This document shows positions 8,742 to 16,786 of a stretch of DNA of 64,000 nt, piece after piece. The number at the start of each line of letters is the position of its first letter. Within the stretch, counting starts at the first letter, position 1. The translations under genes were made by a program, and so were the position numbers. Origin of the DNA: Bifidobacterium saguini DSM 23967 (lineage in GTDB: Bacteria > Actinomycetota > Actinomycetes > Actinomycetales > Bifidobacteriaceae). The stretch covers positions 248,001 to 312,000 of the forward strand of contig NZ_JGZN01000007.1 of assembly GCF_000741715.1 (NCBI RefSeq). The letters run 5' to 3'. Below the pieces are notes generated by a model. The model was not told the origin of the DNA and made no database searches. It saw only the letters and a program-made list of their open reading frames with translations.

Positions 8742-10019
8742 TCACTGGAAGTGGACGCTCAGGGCATCCAGATCCGTGGTTTGAATAGTGATTTTGCCGT
8801 TGCCGGTCTTGTATGGGAATGGAATCGGGTTGCATCCACCCTTGAAGCCGATGGTTGCCAAGTTGATGGCCACCTCGCACTTCTTGCAGATGATCTTGCC
8901 GTTCTTCTCGTAGTAGCCGGCATCACCGCAGTTCTCGCAAGCGTCAAGGCCGATGCCGTATGCGCCGCCGTTCTTGCGGATGATGATGAAGCGCATCACG
9001 GTACCGTCTTTGGCCTTGTATTCAAAGCGATGCAGATGGCCGTCCTCCACTTGGGTGAACGGAATCGTGGCCACGCCGTCCTTCAGCGAATAGGACTCTG
9101 GCGGAGATAGCGTAATGGTTTGGTGCGTGGCGGCCACGCCTACGGTCAGCGTTGCGGTGACGCCGATGGCTGCGATAAGGCTCCAGACTGCAGCAGCGAT
9201 GGCGTGGCGGCGGAACGCCTTATGCCGGCGCAATGTGGCTTCGTTCGCACCGGGCACATCGTGGGTCTTCATACGGAATCCGGCCACCACGGAAGCCACG
9301 GCGGGAATCAGGAACACCAACGCCTGCGCCATGATCATCGAGGAATTCTGGTTGATGGACCAGGCTAGAGCCACGAACATCGTGTGATTCATCGGGAAGC
9401 CACGAGCCTGCAAGATCTGCGCGAGACCGGTGAAGTGTTGAATCAGCAGAATAACCATCATGGTCACAACGGCCACGGTGAACGCCCAACGCACTGCGGT
9501 GGTGCGCATGGTGCGGAAAATAGCTGCCACGATAATCGACATTGCCACACCAAGCAGGAAGCCCAACGCGCGCAGCAGCATGGCGGAAGTGAACGCGGTC
9601 TCCCCCGGTTCAACCCAGATGGTGAGCTGCAGAATCACGTCCGGCAGTGCGTAAAACACCGTGAGTGCAATCTGCACAGCGGCTACAGCGTTGGCTATGT
9701 GCATCCAGAGCTGATGCTGAGCCCAGTTATGAGTGATGAGATGCGCGCACAGCACCACGGCGAGAGCGAGCACATCGACGATAACGGCAACGATCAGCAC
9801 CGGATAGTTGATAAAAGTACGTTGATTGATGACTGCAGTGGCGCGTAGGGCCGCAAATACGATGGCGGCGACAATGCCGAAGCCCAGCCCCCACAGTCTC
9901 CAGTAGGCGCTCAGCGGCTTATCGCGGCCTTCGCCCACTGTGAGCATTACACTCAGGCACATGACCAGCAACGCTGGGGCAAGCGTCCCCGGCATCACCG
10001 CAACGAATTGTTCCAGCAT
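8742..10019 (-). CDS. bfeB: DUF2318 Fe-S membrane protein of the iron-uptake system
   Basis: This 425-residue protein has about eight N-terminal membrane helices (residues 10-290) and a C-terminal DUF2318 domain outside the membrane. That domain has two CxxC motifs (CENC and CKKC, about 17 residues apart) and one more Cys in GGCNPIPF. These suit an iron-sulfur or metal-binding redox site. In FTR1/P19 loci the equivalent protein is thought to shuttle electrons or metal near the permease. The symbol follows the bfeUOB naming I recall from B. breve UCC2003; it is assigned from gene order and domain type. The FMN-binding lipoprotein at the distal end of the operon is a plausible redox partner, which is inference. 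Confidence 0.83.
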   Translation of the reverse strand: MLEQFVAVMPGTLAPALLVMCLSVMLTVGEGRDKPLSAYWRLWGLGFGIVAAIVFAALRATAVINQRTFINYPVLIVAVIVDVLALAVVLCAHLITHNWAQHQLWMHIANAVAAVQIALTVFYALPDVILQLTIWVEPGETAFTSAMLLRALGFLLGVAMSIIVAAIFRTMRTTAVRWAFTVAVVTMMVILLIQHFTGLAQILQARGFPMNHTMFVALAWSINQNSSMIMAQALVFLIPAVASVVAGFRMKTHDVPGANEATLRRHKAFRRHAIAAAVWSLIAAIGVTATLTVGVAATHQTITLSPPESYSLKDGVATIPFTQVEDGHLHRFEYKAKDGTVMRFIIIRKNGGAYGIGLDACENCGDAGYYEKNGKIICKKCEVAINLATIGFKGGCNPIPFPYKTGNGKITIQTTDLDALSVHFQ

Positions 10020-10065
10020 TCGCGCCCTTTCTTAGATCTCTAAAGTTAAGTCCCACAAAACAGCG

Positions 10066-10092
10066 AAAGCTCCCCTCGTGCGGAGGGGAGCA
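10066..10092 (-). repeat. GC-rich hairpin between bfeO and bfeB
   Basis: The sequence GCTCCCCTC-GTGCG-GAGGGGAGC forms a strong stem inside the operon, 20 bp downstream of the bfeO coding end. There is no T-run after it, so it is more likely a processing or stability hairpin than a terminator. It resembles the second hairpin of the repeat family described elsewhere and may be a decayed member. Confidence 0.5.
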
Positions 10093-10112
10093 ATTTCGCT
10101 ACATAACGGTAA

Positions 10113-10805
10113 TCACCACTGGCGAGGAGTGTAATCCCAGTTGTCGAAGGTGACTTCGATCGGCTCGGTCCAGAAGTGGCCCTTGACACCGGTCTCAGGA
10201 TCCACGTGGAGCATCCAGCCCTTAGCAGCCGGGGACTCGATGGAGAGCTTGAGCTGGTAGGTGCCAGCCTTGTCGAGCTTCACGTTAGCACCGTAGTGCG
10301 GGCCGTCGGAAGCGTTCATCTGCATGAAGGTACCGGAGGTGGCGGTGCCGCCTTCGACTTCCTTGCCGGTGGACTTGTCGATGATGGTGTAGTTCACAGT
10401 CAGATCCGGCACGAAATCACCCTTGCCATAGCCGAGCTCGGTGCCCTTCTGGTTGGCATGGATGTCAGCCTCAAGATGGAAGGAAGCGTCAGCAGCCTTC
10501 AGACCCATAGAAGCCGGCTCCATATCGATTGGCTGGAAGTACACAGCACCCACGGTCAGCGGGCCAGCGTCCTGATCCTGCTCTTCAGCGGTGCCGGACG
10601 GGCCGACCGGGACCTCTTCGAAACCAGCGCCGGAATCGGAGGAGGAGTCGGAAGAGTCGCTCTTGGAAGAGTCGGAGGACTGGGAGGAGGAGTCGCTCTT
10701 GGTGTCAGAAGCGGAGTTGGTGGAACCGCAGGCGGCCATAGACAGGGTCATGGAACCGGCGAGCAGCAGGCCAAGCAGAGCGGCCAGTTTCTTGTTCTTC
10801 ATCAT
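10113..10805 (-). CDS. bfeO: P19/Tp34-family iron-binding lipoprotein
   Basis: This 230-residue lipoprotein has a signal peptide ending in MAAC (Cys26), a Ser/Asp-rich linker to about residue 57, then a P19-type beta-sandwich domain. P19 proteins bind copper and iron with one Met and several His residues at the dimer interface. Candidate ligands visible here are the Met/His pairs in MEPASMGLKA, FHLEADIHA, SDGPHYG and GWMLHVD. It lies between the FTR1 permease and the DUF2318 protein, the usual order. It should collect ferrous or ferric iron outside the membrane and hand it to the permease. The symbol is by analogy with the B. breve bfeUOB locus. The protein is membrane-tethered here, where Gram-negative homologues are soluble in the periplasm. 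Confidence 0.88.
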   Translation of the reverse strand: MMKNKKLAALLGLLLAGSMTLSMAACGSTNSASDTKSDSSSQSSDSSKSDSSDSSSDSGAGFEEVPVGPSGTAEEQDQDAGPLTVGAVYFQPIDMEPASMGLKAADASFHLEADIHANQKGTELGYGKGDFVPDLTVNYTIIDKSTGKEVEGGTATSGTFMQMNASDGPHYGANVKLDKAGTYQLKLSIESPAAKGWMLHVDPETGVKGHFWTEPIEVTFDNWDYTPRQW

Positions 10806-10931
10806 TTCTCTATTCCTTATCTCTGGTGAATTCGGGATTCACGTTTTGTTATTGAGTTTTGAGTTGCGCGGCTCGGATTGGAATCGAGTCCAAGGCCGTG
10901 CCGCAAGTCTGTTGTTATGTTGGGGGGGCGG

Positions 10932-12734
10932 TTACTTCGCAGCCGACGCCGGAGCTGCCGCAGCCGACGCCTTCAGCTTGCGCTGCTTGATGAAGCCGAC
11001 CACAAACAGTGCGATCACTGCAACGGCGGCAAGTACCTGAGCCACAATGCATTCGACGTACGGGTAGAAGCCGAGCCAATCATTGGTAGGCACGCCCTGC
11101 AAGTAGTTGGCAGGCAGTGCATCGCCCTCGATCAACGCGTGCACGCCGCCGCCTGCGAAGACGACCACAAGCACGGACATCAGAATCGAGGTGACCAGGA
11201 AGAACGGACCGATCGGAATCTTCACGGAGGTGAAGCGGATGATCAGGAAGATGATCACCAGCACCACGGCCGCGGCGATGCCGCCGGTCCACATGCCTTG
11301 GGAATCCTGGCTCATCGAGTAGATGGACTGGTAGAAGATCACGGTTTCTGCGCCTTCGCGGAACACGGCGAGGAAGCTCAGCATGGCAAGGGACACAATC
11401 GTGCCGAATGCCACCTTTTCGCCGGCCTCCACCTGCGAGGAGACGGACTTGACGGCAGCTTCGGTCTTGTTCTTGATGTAGCGGTTCCACGCTTCAACGG
11501 AAGATTTGTTGAGCATCCAGTTGCTGGTCCACAGCAGCATGCCCATAGCAATCAGCGCGCAGACGCCTTCCATGATTTCCTGCTGCGGGCCGGAGCCGCC
11601 GAACAGCAGTGTGAAGATCACGGCGATGATGCCGGAGCCGGCGAGACCGGCGAGCACACCCACGTAAATCCACTTGGTGAAGCGCTTGTTGCCGGACTTG
11701 ACGAGGTAGGCCACCACGGCGGCCACCACGAGCAGGGCTTCAAGGCCTTCGCGAATCAAGATCAGGAATGCCTGGCCAACCGCGCTGGTGATGAACTTGG
11801 TGAAGCCGCCTTCCTTGTCGGCAGCGCCACCATCGAGGATGCCCGCGTCCTTGACCAGCATGGCCTTAAGGTCGTCAATCAGTTTCTTGGTGTCTTTCAG
11901 GGATGCGCCGGTGTTCATGGACTTGCGGCACATCTTGAACTGGTATTCCACCTGCGAGACGCGGTTGCCGCTGATGGCGTTCATCACGTTCTTTTCGAAG
12001 CCAAGCTTCTCGTAATACTGGTAGTAGGCGTTGTTCACCAGCGTGGCACCCTTGGCCGCATCACCGTTCGCGTAAGCCTTGTATGCGTTGTCGAGAATCG
12101 GGGTCATTTCGTTGGCCACGTCGGTCCAGGAACGGTTGCCCTTGCCCGGATTCTTCTTCTTTTTGGCGTCGAGCTCCTTGCGCTCTTTGGCCAGCTGCTT
12201 CTGCAGGGCTTCGGCGTAAGCCTTCGGCTTGGCAAGATCAGCGTTGGCGTCAAGCTGCTGAGCCGTAGCGTCAAGGTCGGCCGTCAGCGCATCAATCTGC
12301 TGGGTAAGCTGATCATCATTGCCGGGAGTGTAGGAAAGATTTTGAATGCTTTGGAATGCCTGCTGCTGGGAGAGCTGCTTATCCGCACCGATGGTGTCGT
12401 GCACCACGGCGGTGAAGTTCGAGGCCACGTAAATCTGGTTGTAGGCGGCCATGAAAGCGGATGTGGAACCAGCGGTGTTGCCGTCCTTATAAGTCTTCTG
12501 GCCTTCCTCCAGCTTCTTATCCATCGCCTTGGAAACCTCAGCCCAAGTGGCATAGTCAACACTGCCGGATGAGCTGCTATCAGCGAAGGCCTGCGGTACG
12601 GCAGCCACGGCAGGCGCAACAGTAGCGACCACCAGAGCGAACAGGAATGCTATCGCAGCCAGAACGCGCAGCTGACGTACGCTGTTATGCTCAGCGGATT
12701 GTGCAGCAGACTGTACGCGGGCGCGACGAACCAT
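10932..12734 (-). CDS. bfeU: FTR1-family iron permease with a large extracytoplasmic N-terminal domain
   Basis: This 600-residue protein starts with a signal-type hydrophobic segment. A helical Ala/Lys/Asp-rich extracytoplasmic domain (about 50-310) with two similar halves follows. Then comes an FTR1 permease domain of seven membrane helices, with both hallmark REGxE motifs: REGLEALL near residue 326 and REGAETVI near 456. A Lys-rich cytoplasmic tail ends the protein. FTR1 proteins carry iron across the membrane, and the REGxE glutamates bind it. It is the first gene of the iron operon; the start is supported by GAGAGGAAT before the ATG. A run of seven G lies just downstream of the stop codon. 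The symbol is by analogy to B. breve bfeU. Confidence 0.9.
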   Translation of the reverse strand: MVRRARVQSAAQSAEHNSVRQLRVLAAIAFLFALVVATVAPAVAAVPQAFADSSSSGSVDYATWAEVSKAMDKKLEEGQKTYKDGNTAGSTSAFMAAYNQIYVASNFTAVVHDTIGADKQLSQQQAFQSIQNLSYTPGNDDQLTQQIDALTADLDATAQQLDANADLAKPKAYAEALQKQLAKERKELDAKKKKNPGKGNRSWTDVANEMTPILDNAYKAYANGDAAKGATLVNNAYYQYYEKLGFEKNVMNAISGNRVSQVEYQFKMCRKSMNTGASLKDTKKLIDDLKAMLVKDAGILDGGAADKEGGFTKFITSAVGQAFLILIREGLEALLVVAAVVAYLVKSGNKRFTKWIYVGVLAGLAGSGIIAVIFTLLFGGSGPQQEIMEGVCALIAMGMLLWTSNWMLNKSSVEAWNRYIKNKTEAAVKSVSSQVEAGEKVAFGTIVSLAMLSFLAVFREGAETVIFYQSIYSMSQDSQGMWTGGIAAAVVLVIIFLIIRFTSVKIPIGPFFLVTSILMSVLVVVFAGGGVHALIEGDALPANYLQGVPTNDWLGFYPYVECIVAQVLAAVAVIALFVVGFIKQRKLKASAAAAPASAAK

Positions 12735-12903
12735 GCCATATTCCTCTCTCTATGAACGGCCTTAGAACCAAAACCAACTTCACAAATTACAGAAAAACTT
12801 TTTTTGAAAAACAGTCTTGATTTTTTTGATAGTGCGAGGTAATTAAGGCACTGTTTGCATCAGATATTGCCGAAAAATGTCTCACTATTTGACCATAGCG
12901 AGC
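12735..12903 (-). promoter_or_regulatory. Promoter region of the iron operon
   Basis: This 169-bp gap is AT-rich near 12780-12835, with several runs of A and T, in contrast to its surroundings. It must hold the promoter for the seven-gene operon. No clear iron-box palindrome of the DtxR/IdeR type is visible, so the iron response, if any, cannot be read from it. Confidence 0.45.
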
Positions 12904-14643
12904 TCAGTATTGCACCGCTTCCCGCAATGTGAACGCCGCTGCCACGAACAACGGCAGTGTGAAATACACCGGAATCGGATACCAGAACAGCGCTTCGGGC
13001 GAGGCGTAGAGCGACAGTACCGTAAATGCCAGCAGACCATAAGCGGCGAGCGCCTGAGTCGGCATGAATCCGGCTACGGCAGCCGCCTCACTTTGAGTAC
13101 ATTTCTTACGCCGAATTGCTTGCATCACCAGCACAATGCCTAGGACCACCGGAATCCAAGTCACATACAATGCCATCGCAGTCAGCGGATTCTTATCCCG
13201 CACCCATCGATGGATGGACAGTAGTGTTTTATGCTTCCACTGCGGCTTGTTCGATGTTCCCATCAGCGGCGAGAGATCTCGTTTGATTTCGCTCAACCGT
13301 TGCGCCGAACCCGCTTCCGCCGGCAAATACGACGCCCATTGTTTCAGGTATCCAGGCGTGAACAGATAGTCGGAATCGGTCGGATAGGCGAAGTTCCTGA
13401 GCGGATCCCACCATCCACGCATCACACCAGCGTAGGCCTTCACATATTCGCCGGGATTAGCAGCACCAAGCTGAACCCACGTTGCAATCGCCGCGATTTT
13501 TTGGGAAGTAGTCGGTGCTGGATGCCCGAGCTTAGATTCGGTGTACAAAGTGGCGAATGTTTCGTTCGTGCGCTGTGGTTCGATGTTGGCGGCTGCTTTA
13601 TCCAAGTCCATGATTGCGTTGAGATGGTTGCTCTGAGATGGACTTATGACCGATGGCTCATCGTGCGCGACTTGGGCGACCGGCTGGGTGATTAGCCCCC
13701 ATACCTCACGCCCGGGCGAATGGTTGGCCTGCGTTGCCGCTGCAGCCATCGGTGACCAGATAGATTGGGCTGCAATGATGGCGATGGCGAAGCACGTGAA
13801 CGCGCGGAATCGATTACTCAGCCACCGAGATACAGCGCTTTGCGAGCGTCCAGTGCACACTGCAATCATGCCGATACCAGCGCACAGCACAATCAGCAGA
13901 GCCGTTCGCTTGGATGCGATGGCGGCGAACATCAGCACAATGAAAACTACGGCAACCGGAATCCTGCGCAATACTGCGCCTTTTGTGCGACAGACCTCTG
14001 CGAATATCACGGCAAGCGGTAGGAAGAATACTGCGTGCAGTGAATCCTTGCCCATAGTGGAGATGGAACCGACTACTACGTAACTGGTTGCGAGATATAT
14101 AAGACTGAGCATCCTCAACCATCGCGGAGTGCCGATTTTGCAGATATAGCACATCATCAATGCACTGCCCACAGCGAGCGCCGCGGTTTGCGCAACGGTG
14201 TAGACGGCTTGCCCAGCAAGCGGAGTGCCAAACAGTGCGCGGCCGGCATCCCAGAAGAGTTTGAACATCAGCGTATCGAACAGTGGATGCTGCGTGTAAT
14301 AGTGGTGCAGACCCGAGGCTTGGAGGTATTGCGCGAGGGTATCGTCGCGCATAGAGCCAGGCCAAGTGAGGATAAGCCACGGCAGCCATGCAATTGCGAT
14401 GATGAACGCATATGGTAGGAAACGAGTTCTCAATGCTTCTGTCAGCGTCGATGGGCAACAAGCACCCAGCCAACGTCGCATCACACCGCCATTGGACAGG
14501 ACTTGTCTCATAATCTCTGCAGCACGTGCACGGCTTGCCGGATTAGGCGCGGACTGCCCAACGAGTTCGAATCTCGTATCCTCCGCCAACATTTTTCCGC
14601 CCCTACCGTGAGCATACTCATCGCTTTGCACGTCTTCTCGCAT
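12904..14643 (-). CDS. Polytopic membrane protein, unknown function (DUF6020-like)
   Basis: The open frame gives 579 residues with about ten to twelve predicted membrane helices and one larger extracytoplasmic loop (about 300-420). The pattern resembles the DUF6020 or GT-C-like membrane proteins of Actinobacteria: an N-terminal WLPWLILTWPG segment, then a loop with Asp and His-rich residues (SMRDDT, HHYYTQHPLFDT). This points to possible glycan or polymer handling, but no function is established. Residues about 19-28 (AEDTRFELVG) are encoded by a 28-bp exact copy of the tRNA-Ser 3' end on the opposite strand, and the ribosome binding site at 14643 is weak. The true start may be a later Met such as the one at 14511. 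The stop lies about 170 bp from the iron operon's first gene. Confidence 0.65.
   Translation of the reverse strand: MREDVQSDEYAHGRGGKMLAEDTRFELVGQSAPNPASRARAAEIMRQVLSNGGVMRRWLGACCPSTLTEALRTRFLPYAFIIAIAWLPWLILTWPGSMRDDTLAQYLQASGLHHYYTQHPLFDTLMFKLFWDAGRALFGTPLAGQAVYTVAQTAALAVGSALMMCYICKIGTPRWLRMLSLIYLATSYVVVGSISTMGKDSLHAVFFLPLAVIFAEVCRTKGAVLRRIPVAVVFIVLMFAAIASKRTALLIVLCAGIGMIAVCTGRSQSAVSRWLSNRFRAFTCFAIAIIAAQSIWSPMAAAATQANHSPGREVWGLITQPVAQVAHDEPSVISPSQSNHLNAIMDLDKAAANIEPQRTNETFATLYTESKLGHPAPTTSQKIAAIATWVQLGAANPGEYVKAYAGVMRGWWDPLRNFAYPTDSDYLFTPGYLKQWASYLPAEAGSAQRLSEIKRDLSPLMGTSNKPQWKHKTLLSIHRWVRDKNPLTAMALYVTWIPVVLGIVLVMQAIRRKKCTQSEAAAVAGFMPTQALAAYGLLAFTVLSLYASPEALFWYPIPVYFTLPLFVAAAFTLREAVQY
14561..14588 (+). 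repeat. 28-bp duplicate of the tRNA-Ser 3' end, upstream copy
   Basis: These 28 bp are identical to 14924-14951 of tRNA-Ser(GGA): the T-arm, acceptor 3' strand and CCA. No tRNA 5' half precedes it, so it is a fragment. It falls within the predicted N-terminus of the membrane-protein ORF on the other strand. It could be an attachment-site remnant or the scar of a deleted tRNA copy. Confidence 0.8.
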
Positions 14644-14863
14644 GGTTGATTAGCCTAGGTTGATTACGCGTGGAGGCATTCCGCACTTATCAAAAATTCA
14701 TGCAACTGTCCAAATTTGTTTACAGATAAGCGGCATGTGACTATGCGACGCCGCCTCTGCCTTCTACATGAATACGACACGCCGAATATGCATTTTCTCA
14801 CGAGCTATGGTAGGTTATTCGAGTTGCCTACGGAGCTTGCTTCTAGCAAACATCGCAGTGCAT

Positions 14864-14951
14864 GGAGGATTCGCCTAGTGGTCTATGGCGCACGCTTGGA
14901 AAGCGTGTTGGTGTAACAGCCTCACGAGTTCGAATCTCGTATCCTCCGCCA
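14864..14951 (+). tRNA. tRNA-Ser (anticodon GGA)
   Basis: This 88-nt class II tRNA has acceptor strands GGAGGAT and ATCCTCC, discriminator G and an encoded CCA. The anticodon stem CACGC/GCGTG encloses the loop TTGGAAA, giving anticodon GGA. A long variable arm follows, as expected for tRNA-Ser. The 3' end is duplicated upstream (14561) and imperfectly downstream (16158), which marks it as a used integration site. It is followed at once by a Rho-independent terminator. Confidence 0.95.
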
Positions 14952-14953
14952 TC

Positions 14954-14987
14954 ACCCCGAAATCGTCACGGTTTCGGGGTTTTTGTT
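14954..14987 (+). terminator. Rho-independent terminator of tRNA-Ser
   Basis: The stem ACCCCGAAA/TTTCGGGGT with an 8-9-nt loop is followed by TTTTG TTT. It starts three bases after the tRNA CCA. Confidence 0.85.
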
Positions 14988-15020
14988 TATCAATCCAATT
15001 TCGGACGGTTTCGCTCATAA

Positions 15021-16044
15021 TCCATCTCGGTCGAGTTCAAGCGCTGTGGCGTCCAGCCCGAGGCGGACACGTTCGAGACGGTGTGCTCGTTCAACAACCG
15101 GTTCGGCGGGTCGATCTACCTTGGCGTGCTCGACGACGGCACCGTCGAAGGCGTCAGCCGTTCGCAGGCCGCAGCCATCGAACGCAACCTCGTGAACGTG
15201 GTCGGCAATCCCAAACTGTTCAACGTCGCACCGGCCGTCGAGACCGAACGCATCGAATACGACGGCAAGCTTGTAATCCGTGTCTGGGTTCCCGCCGGCC
15301 CCGCGGTCGTCAGCTTCAAGCACGTGATCTACGACCGGGTGGCCGACGTGGACCGGCGCATCACCAGCGAGACGCAGATCGCGCAGATGCACATCCGCAA
15401 GCAGAACCACTTCAGCGAGCAGCGCGTGTACCGGTACCTGAAGCCGTCCGATTTCCGATTCGATCTGCTGCCGCGCGTGCGCAAGCTGGCCGCGTTGAAG
15501 ACGCCCGGCCACCCGTGGGCCGAGATGGACGACATGGAGCTGATGCGCAGCGCCGACCTGTACGGCGTGAACTACGACACCGGCGAGGAGGGCTTCAACC
15601 TCGCCGCTGTGATGCTGCTTGGCAAGGATGAGGTCATCTCACGTATCGCGCCCGCCTACAAGACCGACGTGATCGTGCGCCGCGAGAACCTGGATCGCTA
15701 CGACGACCGGCGACGTGTTCGAGGCATTCGTCCCCGTGCGTTGGGTGGAAGGCGCCACCACCGAAGACGGTCTACCTGCTCACGCCGAGACCGAACATGA
15801 CCCGAATGAAACTGTAAATGAAACTGTAAATGAAACTGTAACCAGAGAGCAGCGTCTTCTGGAGTTGCTGCGCAACAATCCGTCGATTACATATCGGCAG
15901 GCGGCAGACGCACTAAGCGTGTCGTACACCACCGTGTGGAGGACTCTCCGCACAATGCAGGAGGCTGGTTTTATCGAACGTACTGGCTCCGACAAACGCG
16001 GCACATGGCGTATCCTCACCCCGCCACAGCCAAACCACGAATGA
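15021..16044 (+). pseudogene. Decayed AlbA_2-domain (Schlafen-like) helix-turn-helix protein gene
   Basis: From 15021 the frame encodes VEFKRCG, then ETVCSFNNRFGG and IYLGVLDDGTVEGV, typical of the AlbA_2 (divergent AAA-4) domain of putative transcriptional regulators. There is no start codon: a stop lies at 15018 and about 20 N-terminal residues are missing. The frame continues through about residue 230 (IVRRENLDRYDDR). Near 15705-15712 it then shifts by one base into a C-terminal winged-helix part (VRWVEGATTEDG to the stop at 16044). The HATPase-like middle section normally found in the family is absent, so an internal deletion has joined the two ends. A 12-bp unit (AATGAAACTGTA) is repeated in tandem near 15806-15841. 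The GC content is higher than the flanks. It lies between tRNA-Ser and a tRNA-end copy and looks like the remnant of an integrated island. Confidence 0.8.
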
Positions 16045-16157
16045 CGCGAAGGCCCTTCACGACACGCCGTGGACGTGGTAACGGAGGTGGTACGGCAATC
16101 GCGCGATAACCCCAAACCCCAAGCGGCAGTAAGGCGGAGCCGCCCTGAAGGTTGGGG

Positions 16158-16177
16158 TCTCGCATCCTCCGCCATCA
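16158..16177 (+). repeat. Imperfect tRNA-Ser 3' end copy, downstream of the remnant
   Basis: This 20-bp stretch matches 14935-14954 at 19 of 20 positions (the tRNA end plus ATCA). It lies about 1.2 kb downstream of the tRNA, with the decayed gene between, as expected for an attR-like site of an element integrated in the tRNA 3' end. Confidence 0.7.
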
Positions 16178-16208
16178 GGGTTTTGGCTTTCACCAAAACC
16201 CTTTTTTG
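16177..16208 (+). terminator. Rho-independent terminator after the att-like site
   Basis: The stem AGGGTTTTGG/CCAAAACCCT with a 6-nt loop is followed by a T-run. Its place right after the tRNA-end copy suggests that it is the original terminator of the tRNA, displaced by an insertion. Confidence 0.8.
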
Positions 16209-16536
16209 TTATCCGTGTCCGCGTGCATATACACAACGGCCCAAATATGTGCACAACCGTGCACATTCACTGTTTTTTCAGTGGCGTGGCATGACACATA
16301 TTCCGAGATGACCGAATTCCCACAATTTTCGTGCCACAACAGCGCATAGAAACACGAAAACGCGATTACGTGGCACATCCGAATGCCACATGAGCGCAAA
16401 ATAGCCAATATTGCGCCCATGTGTACAACTCAGTGCACCCGAATACTTCCTCGCACACCCGTCGACTTGCGTAATACGCGATTGCGTGTATTGTTGTGCA
16501 AGTCGTTCAACGGCCCTAAGCCGTGCACACATTATT
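16209..16536. other. Non-coding stretch rich in GTGCAC/GTGGCA motifs
   Basis: These 330 bp hold no convincing gene. They contain several TGTGCAC and GTGGCAT-type words, including TGTGCACAACCGTGCACA (16245-16264), and the near-palindrome AATACGCGATTGCGTGTATT just before tRNA-Thr. The promoter of tRNA-Thr must be in the last part. The rest may be a leftover of the tRNA-linked island. Confidence 0.5.
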
Positions 16537-16608
<72 letters not shown>

Positions 16609-16613
16609 CTCAA

Positions 16614-16721
16614 TCACCACTCGATGCCGTACTCGGCATACATGTACACGTCGTATTGGTAGTCGTTGCCGTGGCTCATATCGTTGTGATGCGATTCATG
16701 ATGGTTGTTGTCAGACTGCAT
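16614..16721 (-). CDS. Small ORF of 35 residues, unknown function
   Basis: An ATG at 16721 is preceded by AAAAGGAATGATT, a good ribosome binding site. The product runs MQSDNNHHESHHND and so on: a His/Asn/Asp-rich first half and an aromatic second half ending in AEYGIEW. There is no signal peptide or membrane helix. It lies antisense between tRNA-Thr and the PP2C-like gene, six bases from the tRNA end. The His/Asp-rich half could bind metal, and the short leader-plus-core look recalls a ribosomally made peptide precursor, but no modification enzyme is near. I do not recognise the family; the claim that it is a gene rests on the ribosome binding site and composition. Confidence 0.5.
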   Translation of the reverse strand: MQSDNNHHESHHNDMSHGNDYQYDVYMYAEYGIEW

Positions 16722-16786
16722 AATCATTCCTTTTCCTAGCCTCATCGGTATTACAGTCAGATATAACGGAGGCGTGTTACCGGGCC

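Noticed and set aside
12735..12903. DtxR/IdeR iron box upstream of the iron operon
   Set aside because: AT-rich runs are present, but no convincing palindrome matching a known iron-box consensus was found by eye.
14500..14600. A second complete tRNA-Ser gene
   Set aside because: Only the 3' 28 bp are present. No matching acceptor 5' strand, D-arm or anticodon stem precedes it.
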